Counted from the first letter of the stretch, positions 1 through 9,543 are shown. The stretch is 43,244 nt of DNA from Gammaproteobacteria bacterium (GCA_019247195.1 JAFAPI010000231.1:1-43244), one strand, 5' to 3'. The notes: generated by a model not told the origin, from the letters alone. Numbers and translations are program-made.

Positions 1-1
1 G

Positions 2-178
2 TTCGAGCGCGCCAAGCGGGGCTACGCGCGTGGCTGGGAGCCGGTGCAGTTCGTCGATCGGATCCAGCGCTACCTCACGCTGCTGGCATGGCAGCCGGGT
101 GACGCCCCTAGCGGCGGAACGGACCACGCGGGGAGTGAGCCGGTGCCGTCCGGGACCGTGACGGCCCGCGGCGGCTAA
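2..178 (+). CDS. mltF: C-terminal fragment of a probable membrane-bound lytic murein transglycosylase F
   Basis: Only the last 58 codons, ending in TAA, lie in the window; the gene starts to the left. The readable part has the pattern YARGWEPVQFVDRIQRYL, which resembles the end of the transglycosylase domain of MltF-type enzymes (usual form YARGREPxxYVxxIRxYxxxL). It is followed by a low-complexity Gly/Ser/Pro tail. MltF cleaves peptidoglycan glycan strands at the outer membrane. The mltF-tadA neighbourhood is conserved in gammaproteobacteria, which supports the call. The stop overlaps the stop of the convergent tadA by a few bases. The fragment is short, so another SLT-family lytic transglycosylase is possible. 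Confidence 0.6.
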   Translation, partial: FERAKRGYARGWEPVQFVDRIQRYLTLLAWQPGDAPSGGTDHAGSEPVPSGTVTARGG

Positions 179-642
179 AGGGGAGCACGCCGCGCGGCGA
201 AGAACGCCTGGAGTGGCGCCGCACACGCCTCCATCAGCACCCCGCCGAATACATCCACGCGATGGTTGAGCCCGGGCAGGGTAAAGACGTTCAGCAGGCT
301 CCCGGCGGCACCGGCGCGAGCATCCCAGGCGCCGAATACCAGCCGCTCGACGCGCGCATGCACCAGCGCCGCGGCACACATGGCGCACGGTTCGAGCGTG
401 ACGTACAGCGTAGTGCCGGTGAGCCGATAGCTCTGCAGGGCCCGGGCCGCCGCGCGCAGTGCCAGGATCTCGGCGTGCGCGGTGGGATCATGGATGCCGA
501 CGGGCGCATTGCCGGCGCGCGCCAGGATCGCCGCGCCGCGCACCAGCACGGCCCCCACCGGCACCTCGCCGGCCGCCTGAGCCCGGGCCGCCTCCTCGAG
601 TGCGGCACGCATGAACGAGACGTCGCGCGGCTCCTCAGCCAT
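175..642 (-). CDS. tadA: tRNA-specific adenosine deaminase TadA
   Basis: 155 residues, the normal TadA length. The enzyme deaminates A34 to inosine in tRNA-Arg(ACG) in the cytoplasm. The zinc site is complete: HAE at residues 56-58 (zinc ligand His and proton-shuttle Glu) and PCAMC at 85-89 (two Cys ligands), in the same positions as the E. coli enzyme. The ATG at 642 is chosen because [18 protein letters not shown] aligns with the TadA N-terminus; a longer reading frame upstream only adds Arg/Ser-rich antisense sequence. The start overlaps the end of the upstream M23 peptidase gene by 8 bp, suggesting translational coupling in an xseA-M23-tadA unit. Its stop overlaps the convergent mltF-like stop. 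Confidence 0.95.
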   Translation of the reverse strand: MAEEPRDVSFMRAALEEAARAQAAGEVPVGAVLVRGAAILARAGNAPVGIHDPTAHAEILALRAAARALQSYRLTGTTLYVTLEPCAMCAAALVHARVERLVFGAWDARAGAAGSLLNVFTLPGLNHRVDVFGGVLMEACAAPLQAFFAARRAPL

Positions 643-1483
643 CGGGCGGTGACGGGGTGAGCAGCAGCTGCGGATCGATGAACGTCGCGTTGAGCGCGAC
701 GCCAAAATGCAGGTGCGGACCGGTCGCACGGCCTGTCGCACCCACCTCGCCGAGCACCTCCCCCCCTGCCAGCACCTGACCGGTCTGCACTTTGATGGCG
801 CTCAGGTGGCAATACATCGTCACCAGTCCGCCGCCGTGATCCAGGATCACGGTATTGCCGTTGAAGAAGTAGCGGCCGGTGTCCACTACCCGGCCCGGCG
901 CGGCGGCCCGCACCGGCGTACCAAGCGGTGCGGCGATGTCCATGCCGGTGTGCGGGCTGCGCGGCTCGTTGTTGAAAATGCGTCGCGAACCGTAGGAACT
1001 CGAGCGCACGCCCGGCACGGGTTGCAACAGCTGCAGCGTGCGCGGCGGTTGCTCTGAATAGCTGGCGAGTGCGTGCATGATGCGGGGTCGCTCGCGCCCG
1101 ACCCGCGCCAGGTCGGCCGGGGACAGATCCACCTGCCGCGGCGCCACGCTCAAGCGCTGCACGGCATATGCCTTGTCGTGCACCTCGAACTCAAGTGCCC
1201 GTCCCTCGGTGGTCCCATCGGCCAGGCGCGCCACCGCAGGCCCTGGCTGCTGCGCGAGCGGTATGCCGATAACCGCCATCCAGCCCGGCGCATGCCGCAG
1301 CACCAGCACCCGGTGCTCCGCAAAAGTGACGATCGGGGCGCTGTCTGTGCTCACCTCGAGCGGCAGCAGCGCGATGCCCCCCGGCACCCGCTCCTGCTGC
1401 GGGAGGGACAGCTCGGCCGCCGTTCCCATTGCCATCGACCATCCCAGCGCGAGGGCCATCAAGCTCAGCCCCGGCCGCCCCAT
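635..1483 (-). CDS. Secreted M23 family metallopeptidase (LytM-type)
   Basis: 282 residues. Residues 1-22 form a signal peptide (hydrophobic stretch ending TAA-E), so the protein is exported to the periplasm. Residues about 30-140 are a beta-rich N-terminal domain as in peptidases with an M23 N-terminal domain. The LytM catalytic domain is at about 155-275, with all zinc and catalytic residues visible: HTGMD (His178, Asp182), YCHL (His226) and HLHF (His257, His259). A complete site implies an active peptidoglycan endopeptidase rather than an inactive EnvC/NlpD-type activator. The gene lies 4 bp downstream of xseA and overlaps tadA. No lipobox is seen. Confidence 0.9.
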   Translation of the reverse strand: MGRPGLSLMALALGWSMAMGTAAELSLPQQERVPGGIALLPLEVSTDSAPIVTFAEHRVLVLRHAPGWMAVIGIPLAQQPGPAVARLADGTTEGRALEFEVHDKAYAVQRLSVAPRQVDLSPADLARVGRERPRIMHALASYSEQPPRTLQLLQPVPGVRSSSYGSRRIFNNEPRSPHTGMDIAAPLGTPVRAAAPGRVVDTGRYFFNGNTVILDHGGGLVTMYCHLSAIKVQTGQVLAGGEVLGEVGATGRATGPHLHFGVALNATFIDPQLLLTPSPPDG

Positions 1484-1487
1484 TACC

Positions 1488-2915
1488 TCAGCCCTCCTCG
1501 GTGCGACCGGTGACCCGCGCCGTCAGCGTGCCGCGCTGCAGACGAGCCCGCACTTCCTCGCCTGCCGGCACGAAGCGGGCATCGGTCAGGACCGTGCCAT
1601 CGGCACGGGTCACGATCGCGAAGCCGCGCTCGAGGGTGGCGAGCGGACTCACGGCGTGTAACGCCCGCCGGGCGAGATCGAGACGATGTCCAGCGGCTGC
1701 GAGCTGGGAACGAAACCGGTTCTCGAGCCGCGCACCCAGCCGCTCGCGCTGCAGGTGGGTGGCACCGAGGCGGCCCTGCAGGGCGTGGCGCAGACGTTGA
1801 CTCAACTCCGCGTGACGCGCCGCGGTTTGACTGAGTCGCAACGCGGGCGAGCAGCGCTCGAGGCGCCGCGCGACCTCGGCCAGGTGACGCCGCTCCTGCC
1901 CGAGGCGCGCCTGCAAGGCTCGCCCCGCCCGCAAGGAGAACTGGTCCACGCGCTGCATTTGTGCGTTCAGACGCAGACCCGGGTGGCAGCGCGCCAGGCG
2001 GGCGCGCGCGGCCGTGTAACGGCCCTGCAGCAACTGCATCTCGCGGCGCAGACCGGCGGTGAGGCGCTGCAGGGTACGAGAGAGAGCCTCGCGACATGCG
2101 TCGCCGTCCGGTACCGCCAGCTCCGCGGCCGCGGAGGGCGTCGGGGCGCGCAGGTCGGCGACGAAGTCCACGATCGTGAAATCGATTTCGTGGCCGACGC
2201 CTGCTATCAGAGGTATCTCGCAGGCAAAGACGGCGCGTGCCAGGTGCTCGTTATTGAACGCCCAGAGGTCCTCGAGCGAGCCACCACCACGCGTGAGTAT
2301 GAGAATGTCGCACTCCGCACGAGCGCGGGCCAGGGCCAGCGCGCGCACAAGCGCCGCCGCCGCGGCGCTGCCCTGCACCGGCGCCGGATAGATGAGTACC
2401 GCCGTGGCGGGAAAGCGCCGCGCCAGGATGTGCAGGATGTCACGCAATGCCGCGCCGGTCGGTGAAGTGATCAGGCCGACGCGGCGTGGATAGCGCGGCA
2501 GCGCCCGCTTGCGCTCCGGCGCAAACAGCCCCTCGGCGGCCAGCCGTGCCTTCAGCCGCTCGAACTCGCGCTGCAGGGCACCAAGGCCGGCCTCCTCCAG
2601 CTGCTCGACTACCAGCTGATACTCCCCGCGCGCCTCGAAAACCGTCAACCGACCGCGCACCAGCAGCTGGGCGCCCGGGCGCGGGGTGAAGCCGACCAGC
2701 ATGTTCTTGCTGCGGTACATGGCGCAGCGCACCTGGGTGTCGCGGTCCTTGAGCGAGAAATACCAGTGTCCGGAGGCAGGCTGCGCGAAGTTGGAAAGTT
2801 CGCCCTCGACCCAGACCACTCCGAGGCCGCGTTCCAGCAGCAGGCGCACCTCCCGCGTCAGGCGCGAGACGCTATAGACCTCGCGAACGGGGACCTGTTT
2901 TTCCTGGCCGATCAT
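1488..2915 (-). CDS. xseA: Exodeoxyribonuclease VII large subunit
   Basis: 475 residues, slightly longer than E. coli XseA (456). The N-terminal OB-fold (about 10-110, [15 protein letters not shown] start and a WVEGELSNF motif) is followed by the catalytic domain with the family signature [27 protein letters not shown], and then a long helical C-terminal region rich in Arg and Leu. With XseB it degrades single-stranded DNA in repair; xseB is not in this window. The ATG at 2915 has a GAGG ribosome-binding site about 6 nt upstream. Divergent orientation from guaB across a 57-bp gap matches the E. coli arrangement. It is first in the xseA-M23-tadA unit. Confidence 0.97.
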   Translation of the reverse strand: MIGQEKQVPVREVYSVSRLTREVRLLLERGLGVVWVEGELSNFAQPASGHWYFSLKDRDTQVRCAMYRSKNMLVGFTPRPGAQLLVRGRLTVFEARGEYQLVVEQLEEAGLGALQREFERLKARLAAEGLFAPERKRALPRYPRRVGLITSPTGAALRDILHILARRFPATAVLIYPAPVQGSAAAAALVRALALARARAECDILILTRGGGSLEDLWAFNNEHLARAVFACEIPLIAGVGHEIDFTIVDFVADLRAPTPSAAAELAVPDGDACREALSRTLQRLTAGLRREMQLLQGRYTAARARLARCHPGLRLNAQMQRVDQFSLRAGRALQARLGQERRHLAEVARRLERCSPALRLSQTAARHAELSQRLRHALQGRLGATHLQRERLGARLENRFRSQLAAAGHRLDLARRALHAVSPLATLERGFAIVTRADGTVLTDARFVPAGEEVRARLQRGTLTARVTGRTEEG

Positions 2916-2938
2916 CAGCCCTCGACCTTAGCACGAGG

Positions 2939-2967
2939 TTTACCGCCACGGCCGCGGCGCATATAAT
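2939..2967 (+). promoter_or_regulatory. Sigma-70 promoter of guaB
   Basis: A TTTACC -35 (2939-2944) and a perfect TATAAT -10 (2962-2967) are separated by exactly 17 bp. Transcription should begin about 7 nt after the -10, at or within 2 nt of the guaB ATG (2973). No purine-rich ribosome-binding site fits between them, so the transcript is predicted to be leaderless. Confidence 0.75.
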
Positions 2968-2972
2968 TACGC

Positions 2973-4439
2973 ATGCGCATCCTCGAAGAAGCCCTCACCT
3001 TCGATGACGTCCTGCTGGTTCCGGCGTACTCGGAAATCCTCCCGCGGGAAGTCGATCTCTCCACCCAGGTCACACGCCGCATCCGGCTGAGCGTGCCGCT
3101 GCTGTCGGCCGCGATGGACACGGTCACCGAGGCGCGCCTGGCGATCACCATCGCGCAGGAAGGCGGCCTCGGGATCATCCACAAGAGCATGACCATCGAG
3201 GCGCAGGCCCGCGAGGTGGGGCGGGTGAAGAAGTTCGAGAGCGGCGTGATCAAGGATCCGATCACCGTTTCGCCCAACATGAGCATCCGCGAAGTGCTCG
3301 ACCTGACGCGCGCGCGCGGCATCTCCGGCGTGCCGGTGGTGGTGGGCCGCAAAGCCGTCGGCATCGTCACGCACCGCGACCTGCGCTTCGAGCACAAGCT
3401 CGAGGCTCCTGTGTCCTCGGTCATGACGCCCAAGGAGCGTTTGATCACCGTGCGCGAAGATGCCTCCAAAGAGGAGGTATTGGCGCTGCTGCACCGGCAC
3501 CGCATCGAGAAGTTGCTGGTCGTCAATGCCGACCATGAGCTGGTCGGGATGATCACCGTCAAGGACTTCCAGAAGGCGACCGAATTCCCGCGCGCCGCCA
3601 AGGACGACGGCGGCCGCCTGCGGGTCGGCGCGGCGGTCGGCACCACGCCCGACACACTCGATCGGGTCGCGGCGCTGCGCGAGGCGGGAGTGGATGTGAT
3701 CGTCGTGGACACCGCGCACGGACACTCCCGCGGCGTACTCGAAACGGTACGCCGCATCAAGGCGAAGTGGAACGACAGTCAGGTAATCGCGGGTAACATC
3801 GCCACCGCCGATGCGGCGCGCGCACTGGTGGAGGCCGGCGCGGACGCGGTCAAGATCGGTATCGGCCCAGGCTCCATCTGCACCACACGCATCGTCGCGG
3901 GCGTGGGGGTGCCGCAGATTTCCGCGGTGGCCAACGTGGCCGCCGCGCTCGCCAAGAGCGACGTGCCGATCATCTCCGACGGGGGCATCCGCTTCTCCGG
4001 CGACATCGCCAAGGCACTCGCCGCCGGGGCGCACGCGGTGATGATCGGGGGTCTGTTCGCCGGTACCGAGGAGTCACCGGGTGAGGTCGAGCTGTACCAG
4101 GGAGCTTCCTACAAGTCCTACCGCGGCATGGGCTCGCTCGGTGCCATGGGTGAGCGGCAGGGATCCGCGGATCGTTATTTCCAGGATGCCGCCACCGAGC
4201 TGCAGAAGCTCGTACCCGAAGGCGTCGAGGGCCGCGTCCCCTACAAGGGCAGCCTAGTGACGATTCTGCACCAGCTCAGTGGCGGACTGCGCGCGGCGAT
4301 GGGTTACACCGGCAGCCGCAATATCACCGAGCTGCGCACCCGGCCGGTGTTCGTGCGCATCACTACCGCCGGGGTGCGCGAAAGCCACGTCCACGACGTA
4401 TCGATTACCAAGGAGGCGCCCAACTATCGGGTGTCCTAG
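2973..4439 (+). CDS. guaB: Inosine-5'-monophosphate dehydrogenase
   Basis: 488 residues, the standard length. It oxidises IMP to XMP with NAD+, the first committed step to GMP, in the cytoplasm. The TIM-barrel catalytic domain is split by two CBS domains (about 93-205). The catalytic loop GPGSICTTR places the nucleophile at Cys303; the flap and IMP-binding motifs ([21 protein letters not shown]) are intact. The start [17 protein letters not shown] aligns with the E. coli N-terminus, so the ATG at 2973 is well supported although it lacks a Shine-Dalgarno and sits at the predicted transcription start. guaA follows after 4 bp. Confidence 0.98.
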   Translation: MRILEEALTFDDVLLVPAYSEILPREVDLSTQVTRRIRLSVPLLSAAMDTVTEARLAITIAQEGGLGIIHKSMTIEAQAREVGRVKKFESGVIKDPITVSPNMSIREVLDLTRARGISGVPVVVGRKAVGIVTHRDLRFEHKLEAPVSSVMTPKERLITVREDASKEEVLALLHRHRIEKLLVVNADHELVGMITVKDFQKATEFPRAAKDDGGRLRVGAAVGTTPDTLDRVAALREAGVDVIVVDTAHGHSRGVLETVRRIKAKWNDSQVIAGNIATADAARALVEAGADAVKIGIGPGSICTTRIVAGVGVPQISAVANVAAALAKSDVPIISDGGIRFSGDIAKALAAGAHAVMIGGLFAGTEESPGEVELYQGASYKSYRGMGSLGAMGERQGSADRYFQDAATELQKLVPEGVEGRVPYKGSLVTILHQLSGGLRAAMGYTGSRNITELRTRPVFVRITTAGVRESHVHDVSITKEAPNYRVS

Positions 4440-4443
4440 AGGT

Positions 4444-6069
4444 ATGGCTCAACCCGCCACCGCGATGACCGCTTCCGCTCCCAGCCCGGCCCACGCCGGC
4501 GACATCCACGCACATCGCATCCTGATTCTGGATTTCGGCGCGCAGTACACCCAGCTCATCGCGCGGCGCGTGCGCTCGCTCGGTGTCTATTGCGAGATCC
4601 ACCCGTGGGACATGAGCGACGCCGAGATCAGGTCCTTTGCCCCGCGCGGCATCATCTTGTCCGGTGGCCCGGAGTCGGTCACGGAGGCGGACCCGCCGCG
4701 CGCCGCCGCGGCGGTCTACAACCTCGGCGTACCGGTGCTTGGCATCTGCTATGGCATGCAGACGATGGCCCAGCAGCTCGGCGGGCGGGTCGCGCCCGCG
4801 AGCGAGCGTGAGTTCGGCTACGCCGAAGTCACCGTGACGGGCAGCTCGCGCCTCCTCGATCATCTCGCGGACCGGCATGACAGCCACGGACACCCGTTGC
4901 TCGATGCGTGGATGAGTCACGGCGACCGGGTCGAGGCCCTACCGCCGGGCTTCAGCGCCACGGCCCGCACGACGACCACTCCGCTAGCGGCGATGGCGGA
5001 TGAGAGCCGCCGCTTCTACGGACTGCAGTTTCATCCCGAGGTCACCCACACCCCGCAGGGCTCGAAGCTGCTGGAGCGGTTCGTGCGTGAGATCAGCGCC
5101 TGCGATGCACTGTGGAGCGTCGGCAACATCATCGCCGATGCCGTGCAACGGCTGCGCGCCCAGGTCGGCGCCGGTAAGGTACTGCTGGGACTGTCAGGTG
5201 GCGTCGACTCGTCGGTCGTGGCGGCGCTGCTGCACCGGGCGATCGGCAAGCAGCTCACCTGCGTGTTCGTCGATCACGGCTTGCTGCGGCTCGGCGAGGC
5301 AGACCAGGTGATGGCGACTTTCGCCGAGCATCTCGGCGTCAATGTGCTGCGCGTCGACGCGGAGCAGCGCTTCCTGCGCGCCCTGACCGGAGTGAGCGAC
5401 CCCGAGGTGAAGCGCAAGATCATCGGCCGCACCTTCATCGAGGTTTTCGACGAGCAGGCTCAGCAGCTGAGCGGCGTGCAGTTCCTCGCGCAGGGCACGA
5501 TCTACCCCGACGTGATCGAATCGGCCGGGGCACGCACCGGCAAGGCGCACGTGATCAAGTCGCACCACAACGTGGGAGGGCTGCCGGAAAAGATGCACCT
5601 GCAGCTGGTCGAGCCGTTGCGCGAGCTGTTCAAGGACGAAGTACGCCAGATGGGGATCGAGCTTGGTCTGCCGCCCGAGCTCGTCCAGCGCCACCCCTTT
5701 CCCGGGCCGGGCCTCGGGGTACGCATCCTGGGCGAGGTGCGCAAGGAGTTCGCCGATCTGCTGCGGCACGCCGACGCCATCTACATCGAGGAGCTGCGCC
5801 GGCACGGACTGTACGAGCGCACCAGTCAGGCGTTCGCGGTGTTCCTGCCGATCCGCTCAGTCGGCGTGATGGGCGATGGCCGCCGCTATGACTACGTCAT
5901 CGCGCTGCGGGCGGTCGAGACGGTGGACTTCATGACCGCGCACTGGGCGCGCCTGCCCTACGAGTTTCTCGAGCACGTGTCGCGCCGCATCGTCAACGAA
6001 GTGGCCGGAATCTCGCGAGTGGTGTACGACATCTCCGGCAAACCGCCTGCGACGATCGAGTGGGAGTGA
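4444..6069 (+). CDS. guaA: GMP synthase (glutamine-hydrolysing)
   Basis: 541 residues from the ATG at 4444, which follows the guaB stop by 4 nt with AGAGGT just before it; an internal ATG at 4465 is a possible alternative. It aminates XMP to GMP using glutamine and ATP. The N-terminal class I glutamine amidotransferase has its Cys102 (ICYGMQ), His197 and Glu199 (QFHPEV) triad. The ATP-pyrophosphatase domain carries the [10 protein letters not shown]-loop, and the C-terminal dimerisation domain ends [15 protein letters not shown] like other GuaA proteins. The extra N-terminal residues before HRILILDFG are poorly conserved. Co-transcription with guaB is expected. Confidence 0.97.
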   Translation: MAQPATAMTASAPSPAHAGDIHAHRILILDFGAQYTQLIARRVRSLGVYCEIHPWDMSDAEIRSFAPRGIILSGGPESVTEADPPRAAAAVYNLGVPVLGICYGMQTMAQQLGGRVAPASEREFGYAEVTVTGSSRLLDHLADRHDSHGHPLLDAWMSHGDRVEALPPGFSATARTTTTPLAAMADESRRFYGLQFHPEVTHTPQGSKLLERFVREISACDALWSVGNIIADAVQRLRAQVGAGKVLLGLSGGVDSSVVAALLHRAIGKQLTCVFVDHGLLRLGEADQVMATFAEHLGVNVLRVDAEQRFLRALTGVSDPEVKRKIIGRTFIEVFDEQAQQLSGVQFLAQGTIYPDVIESAGARTGKAHVIKSHHNVGGLPEKMHLQLVEPLRELFKDEVRQMGIELGLPPELVQRHPFPGPGLGVRILGEVRKEFADLLRHADAIYIEELRRHGLYERTSQAFAVFLPIRSVGVMGDGRRYDYVIALRAVETVDFMTAHWARLPYEFLEHVSRRIVNEVAGISRVVYDISGKPPATIEWE

Positions 6070-6120
6070 GGTCGAGCGCGAGGATCGCCTGCAGCTGTTC
6101 GGGGGGAACACTCACTCTCG

Positions 6121-7368
6121 CTAGTCCAGTGCACGCTGCAGCACCGGATCAAGCCCCGCCTTGACCTCTTCCCAGGTGGTCTTGACCTCGATGTCCGGTC
6201 GAATACGGTTCTCGGCACTGCCCGGCGCGAACTGGTAGAAGCGCGTCGAATAGGAGATCACGATGTGGGAGTTGGGCAAGGACAACTGTCGGTTCTCCTG
6301 ATAACTGTTCGGTCGCTCACCGATCGGCTCTCCCACCAGTATCGCCGCGGTCCGCTGGCGAAAATGCGCCGCATTGGACATCGCCGCGGAGAAGGTGAGG
6401 TTGCCGATCAGTACGAACAGGTGTCCGCGCTGGTTGACCGCGCTCGCTGCGATCGGGTTCACCAACTGGTGCAAGCCCACGAAATAGTCCCCACCGCCGT
6501 TTTGCCGCAGATCGACGATGAGCTTATCGGGGGGCGCGACCTGCAGTCGGTGCCGAAGTGCGGCGGCCGGCGCACGCAAGTCGCGATAGCTGCGGAAGTC
6601 GCAGTAGAGCACGCGTTCATCCTGCAGCGGCTGGCACCAGAGGGGATCGTCGGGGTGCTGCTGCCGCAGCGGAATCTGGGCCGACACATCCTGCCAAGAA
6701 TCCGGCCCCACCGCGCTCGTCGGGCCCGGCGTCAGGTCCAGGCTGAACGGGTGGCCCTGGTCATCGAGCAGGTCAAAGCGCGCATGCTGTGCGTCCCGGG
6801 CGAGATCCATTCCGTGCAGGAAGATGCCTTTGGTCAGGCGCTGATCGGCGAGCTCGTCGCGCAGTTCCGCGCTCTCATCGGCGGGCGTGACCTCCAGCAT
6901 GCGCCGATGCGCCTCGGCGATGGGCACGCCGCCAATCGCAACCACCCGCGCACCCCGCGCCGCCTGACCGTCCGCCCGGGTCTGAACCACGCGCCACTCG
7001 GCGCCAAACCGTCTCAGCCTGATTGGCAGGACATCCGCGTGATCGAAACCCGTAACGCCGGTATGCCCGTCCCCGATCATCCGGACGATTCGCTCCATGC
7101 CAACCACGATATGGTCGCCGTCGAGGGTCGCTACCCTGAGCTCGAGGTCCGCGATCGCGGCTTCGAACGTAGCCCGCGAGACGACGTGAAAGGCATTGAG
7201 GTGTCGCGCGGGCAGTTCCCGCGCGAGCACCTGCAGGTCGGCGCGCCATTGCGCAGGGGTGAGGTTCTCGGTCGGCGGGGTGGACGCGCAAGCCCCCAGC
7301 AAGGCAGGCAGAACCCCAGCGGCGGCCCATGACCCGGTTCGAAGATTTCGGCTCAACGATTTCACCAT
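6121..7368 (-). CDS. S41 family peptidase-like lipoprotein
   Basis: 415 residues. An N-terminal signal ends in a lipobox LLGAC with the lipidated Cys at position 27, so a membrane-anchored, probably periplasmic lipoprotein. The middle region (about 130-180, ARVVAIGGVPIAEA) resembles a PDZ-like segment. The C-terminal half contains the S41/tail-specific protease core: IVDLRQNGGGD and the Ser-bearing loop GNLTFSAAMSNA. These are typical of S41 peptidases of the tricorn/interphotoreceptor-retinoid-binding type. The substrate is unknown. It is convergent with guaA (51 bp between stops) and divergent from the membrane protein at 7548. It could be a catalytically altered homologue; the partner residues of the Ser were not assigned. 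Confidence 0.8.
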   Translation of the reverse strand: MVKSLSRNLRTGSWAAAGVLPALLGACASTPPTENLTPAQWRADLQVLARELPARHLNAFHVVSRATFEAAIADLELRVATLDGDHIVVGMERIVRMIGDGHTGVTGFDHADVLPIRLRRFGAEWRVVQTRADGQAARGARVVAIGGVPIAEAHRRMLEVTPADESAELRDELADQRLTKGIFLHGMDLARDAQHARFDLLDDQGHPFSLDLTPGPTSAVGPDSWQDVSAQIPLRQQHPDDPLWCQPLQDERVLYCDFRSYRDLRAPAAALRHRLQVAPPDKLIVDLRQNGGGDYFVGLHQLVNPIAASAVNQRGHLFVLIGNLTFSAAMSNAAHFRQRTAAILVGEPIGERPNSYQENRQLSLPNSHIVISYSTRFYQFAPGSAENRIRPDIEVKTTWEEVKAGLDPVLQRALD

Positions 7369-7547
7369 ACGCCAAACGCCCCTGAGGCGCGGGAAATGTC
7401 CCGGCCTCGATCTGCCGGCGTGTTACATTCAAGCAAGAGCGCTGTCTCGTTCAACCCGTTGCACGCGCTGCAAACGCTCGGTCGCAGCGATCCCTCGCCC
7501 GGACGCGAAACAAAGAGATCTAAACGTCAACCCGAGAGGAGAGCCTG

Positions 7548-8309
7548 ATGGTGGCAGAGGTCACATTTCGCGCCACGGAGCAAACCTCGCACAGTCGCTT
7601 TCATGTCGTCATGGCGGCGGTGTTCGTCCTTATTGCCTTCGGCAGCTTCACGCCGACCTACTGGTCGCCCGTCATCTTCGGTCCGGTTTCGCTCCCACCC
7701 ATCGTGCACTTGCATGGTGCCCTGCTCTTCAGCTGGACTTTGCTGTATCTGCTGCAGACCGGCCTCGTGGCGACCGGGCGCCTCAGACGGCATCAGGCGT
7801 TCGGCCTGTTCGGCATCGCGCTCTTCAGTCTCATCTGCTGCTCGATCCTCGCGACGCGGCTGATCCTGTTGCGGCTGGAAGTGCAGCAGGGCTTCGGGGA
7901 GGCCGGCCGTCGTTTTTCCGCGCTGGCGCTGTGCTCGCTGCCGCTGCTGATTGGCTTCTTCGCGGCCGCCATCGCCAATAATCGTCGCCCCGAGATTCAT
8001 CGCCGCCTCATGTACCTGCTGATGGTGGGGCTGATGATTCCGGCGCTGGCCAGGATCTTCCTGGTTCTGCTGAAGCCAGCGGGCGCGCTCGGGCCCCCGC
8101 CGCCAGTGGTAGTCGTCTTCCCGACCCTGACCGCCGCACTGCTGATCGTGGTGGCCATGGTGCGCGAACGGCGTCAGGAGCGGCGCATCCATCCGGTCAC
8201 GCTGTACGGTGGACTGATATTGCTGCTCTGGACGCTGGCGATCGTGCCTTTTTCGAGCACCCCGGCCTGGCTCGCGACCATTCACGCCCTGGAGAAGATC
8301 GCGGGCTGA
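7548..8309 (+). CDS. Multi-pass membrane protein of unknown function
   Basis: 253 residues with about seven hydrophobic helices (roughly 20-40, 52-75, 85-110, 125-142, 155-172, 182-205, 220-240). A short basic loop GRLRRHQAFGL follows helix 2, and a His in VHLHGALLF lies at the start of helix 2. This pattern recalls predicted heme- or quinone-associated small membrane proteins of the DUF2306-like type, but I do not recognise it firmly. A good GAGGAGAG ribosome-binding site lies 5 nt before the ATG. The 179-bp gap upstream is shared with the divergent S41 lipoprotein gene. No enzymatic motif is visible. Confidence 0.75.
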   Translation: MVAEVTFRATEQTSHSRFHVVMAAVFVLIAFGSFTPTYWSPVIFGPVSLPPIVHLHGALLFSWTLLYLLQTGLVATGRLRRHQAFGLFGIALFSLICCSILATRLILLRLEVQQGFGEAGRRFSALALCSLPLLIGFFAAAIANNRRPEIHRRLMYLLMVGLMIPALARIFLVLLKPAGALGPPPPVVVVFPTLTAALLIVVAMVRERRQERRIHPVTLYGGLILLLWTLAIVPFSSTPAWLATIHALEKIAG

Positions 8310-8314
8310 CGGAC

Positions 8315-8338
8315 CGCCCTTGCCTCAGGGGCAGGGCG
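8315..8338. terminator. Possible bidirectional hairpin between convergent genes
   Basis: CGCCCT-TGCC and GGCA-GGGCG form a roughly 9-bp GC stem with one bulged base and a 4-5 nt loop. It starts 6 nt after the stop of the seven-helix protein and contains the end of the convergent MCPxC gene. No good T-tract follows on either strand, so intrinsic termination is uncertain. Confidence 0.35.
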
Positions 8339-8522
8339 CCTCACGCGGCTTTGATTCGCGCTGCTCCACGCGCGCGGCTGTGGCGGAGCGCGGGTGGGCG
8401 CCACCTTGAGATTGCCACGCCAGACGAAGCCTGCCCAGTCGCGTCGCCGCGGCTGCGACTCCACCGCAGCTCGCGGCCCCGGCGAGCGCGGACGCGAGCA
8501 ATCCCGCGCAGGCCGGGCACAT
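8325..8522 (-). CDS. Small MCPxC protein coupled to a DUF899 gene
   Basis: 65 residues beginning MCPACAGLLASALAGAASCGG, then a Thr/Leu/Arg-rich tail. Its ATG overlaps the TGA of the upstream DUF899 gene by one base (TGATG), a classic re-initiation arrangement, which makes it unlikely to be a chance frame. Small bacterial proteins with this opening (MCPxC, then a short hydrophobic Ala/Gly helix with SxGG) recur in proteobacterial genomes, as I recall, without assigned function. The CxxC near the N-terminus followed by one membrane-like helix suggests a membrane-tethered thiol peptide; this is inference. The C-terminus from about residue 40 looks poorly conserved and runs through the hairpin. 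Confidence 0.6.
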   Translation of the reverse strand: MCPACAGLLASALAGAASCGGVAAAATRLGRLRLAWQSQGGAHPRSATAARVEQRESKPREAPCP

Positions 8523-9106
8523 CAGGTCGTGCCGGCAGCGCCGTAGGAGAACTTGGGGTGCCAGTCCCCCGCGCCTTGCGGCAGCAGATCGAAGAAATGA
8601 TAGGTGGCGCAGAAATCATCACCCGGACTGAAGCCGGTGTCCCCGACGCGCGCCAACCCGTCCGCGCTGCGGCGAAACACCGAGACGCCCGGCAGCCAAC
8701 GCGTGCCGGAGCGATAGCCCATGTCCGCGGCGAAGGTGCTGCCGGCGTGGCTGACCATCGGGAAGCGCCAGCCGCGCGTCGCGGCGAACTGCCGCTGCAC
8801 CTCCGGCGCGTCCGGGCTCGACACCACGAACGCGGCCCGACTGCTCAGGTGCGGATGCAGCCCGTTGTAGCCGTCGGCCCACATCGTGCAGGCGGGACAA
8901 CCCTTTCCCATGTTGTGCACGACGATGAGGTCGTCGTGCGCGCCAAACAGCTGCGAGAGCCGCACCGCACCGGCGGCGCTCTGTAACTCGTAGTCCTGAA
9001 CCGGCTCGGGCTGCGCGGCGCGGCGAGTCTGCAGCAGCTTCTCGCGCAGCGCATGGATCTGGCGCCGGTAGTCGGCGATCTGGGCCGCAGCTTCGGCATA
9101 TTTCAT
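8522..9106 (-). CDS. DUF899 family protein (predicted thioredoxin-like dithiol oxidoreductase)
   Basis: 194 residues. After an N-terminal helical segment (RQIHALREKLLQTRR), the core has the DUF899/COG4312 pattern: LSQLFGAHDDLIVVHNMG, then a CPAC motif in the position of the thioredoxin active site (GKGCPACTMWADGYNG), WRFPMVS, and a C-terminal YHFFDLLP. The family is predicted to act in thiol-disulfide exchange; no substrate is known. The ArsR stop codon TGA forms part of this gene's GAGGAA ribosome-binding site, so the two genes are tightly coupled. It is a shorter, divergent paralogue of the DUF899 protein at 9608. No signal peptide, so probably cytoplasmic. Confidence 0.85.
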   Translation of the reverse strand: MKYAEAAAQIADYRRQIHALREKLLQTRRAAQPEPVQDYELQSAAGAVRLSQLFGAHDDLIVVHNMGKGCPACTMWADGYNGLHPHLSSRAAFVVSSPDAPEVQRQFAATRGWRFPMVSHAGSTFAADMGYRSGTRWLPGVSVFRRSADGLARVGDTGFSPGDDFCATYHFFDLLPQGAGDWHPKFSYGAAGTT

Positions 9107-9116
9107 GGGCGGTTCC

Positions 9117-9539
9117 TCAGCGGGAGCGTGGCTTGGTCACGGTGGGTTTCGGGCGTCGCCCACGCCGTGCATCGATCTCGGCCAGCGTGGCGGCGAGCAG
9201 GTCGAACTGCGCCTGCCAGTACTTGGTGTAGCGGTTGAGCCAGAGCGCGGCTTCGTAGAGTGGTCTCGCCTCGAGGCTGCAACGGCTGATGCGTCCGCTG
9301 CGCGCCTGCTGCACGAGGCCGGCACGCACGAGCACCTGGATGTGACGCGACACGGCCTGCAGCGAGATGTCGTAGGCGGCGGCGATCTCCGACACCAGCA
9401 GTTCCGCGCCGTCCAGACGTTCGAGGATGTTGCGTCGCAGCGGGTCCGCCAGCGCGGAGAACACTTGGTCCAGGTGCAGGGGCGCGGCAGCCGCACGCTC
9501 ATGGCCGGAGACTTCCTGCAGATGACCGTGACTGCGCAT
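9117..9539 (-). CDS. ArsR-family transcriptional repressor
   Basis: 140 residues. A winged helix-turn-helix of ArsR/SdpR type occupies about 22-105: VFSALADPLRRNILERL, then SEIAAAYDISLQAVSRHIQVLVRAGLV as the recognition helix region and a wing RSGRISRCSLE. The basic tail ends in RRGRRPKPTVTKPRSR. No Cys pair of metal-sensing ArsR proteins (CxC in the recognition helix) is seen, so the signal may not be a metal. It precedes a DUF899 gene by 10 bp and diverges from a second DUF899 gene, so it probably represses both. The start at 9539 lies next to the predicted transcription start; a downstream GTG is possible. Confidence 0.88.
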   Translation of the reverse strand: MRSHGHLQEVSGHERAAAAPLHLDQVFSALADPLRRNILERLDGAELLVSEIAAAYDISLQAVSRHIQVLVRAGLVQQARSGRISRCSLEARPLYEAALWLNRYTKYWQAQFDLLAATLAEIDARRGRRPKPTVTKPRSR

Positions 9540-9543
9540 ACAG

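Noticed and set aside
2967-4034. A 355-codon frame opposite guaB, rich in His, Asp and Arg
   Set aside because: Typical antisense frame of a high-GC gene; no family pattern, and guaB is certain on the other strand.
7459-7473. TTGCA-CGCGC-TGCAA palindrome upstream of the seven-helix protein
   Set aside because: Short and not repeated; no promoter could be aligned to it and no regulator is nearby to suggest an operator.
8351-8986. Plus-strand 211-codon frame opposite the DUF899 gene
   Set aside because: Arg/Ala-rich antisense frame with no domain pattern; the minus-strand DUF899 and MCPxC genes explain the region.
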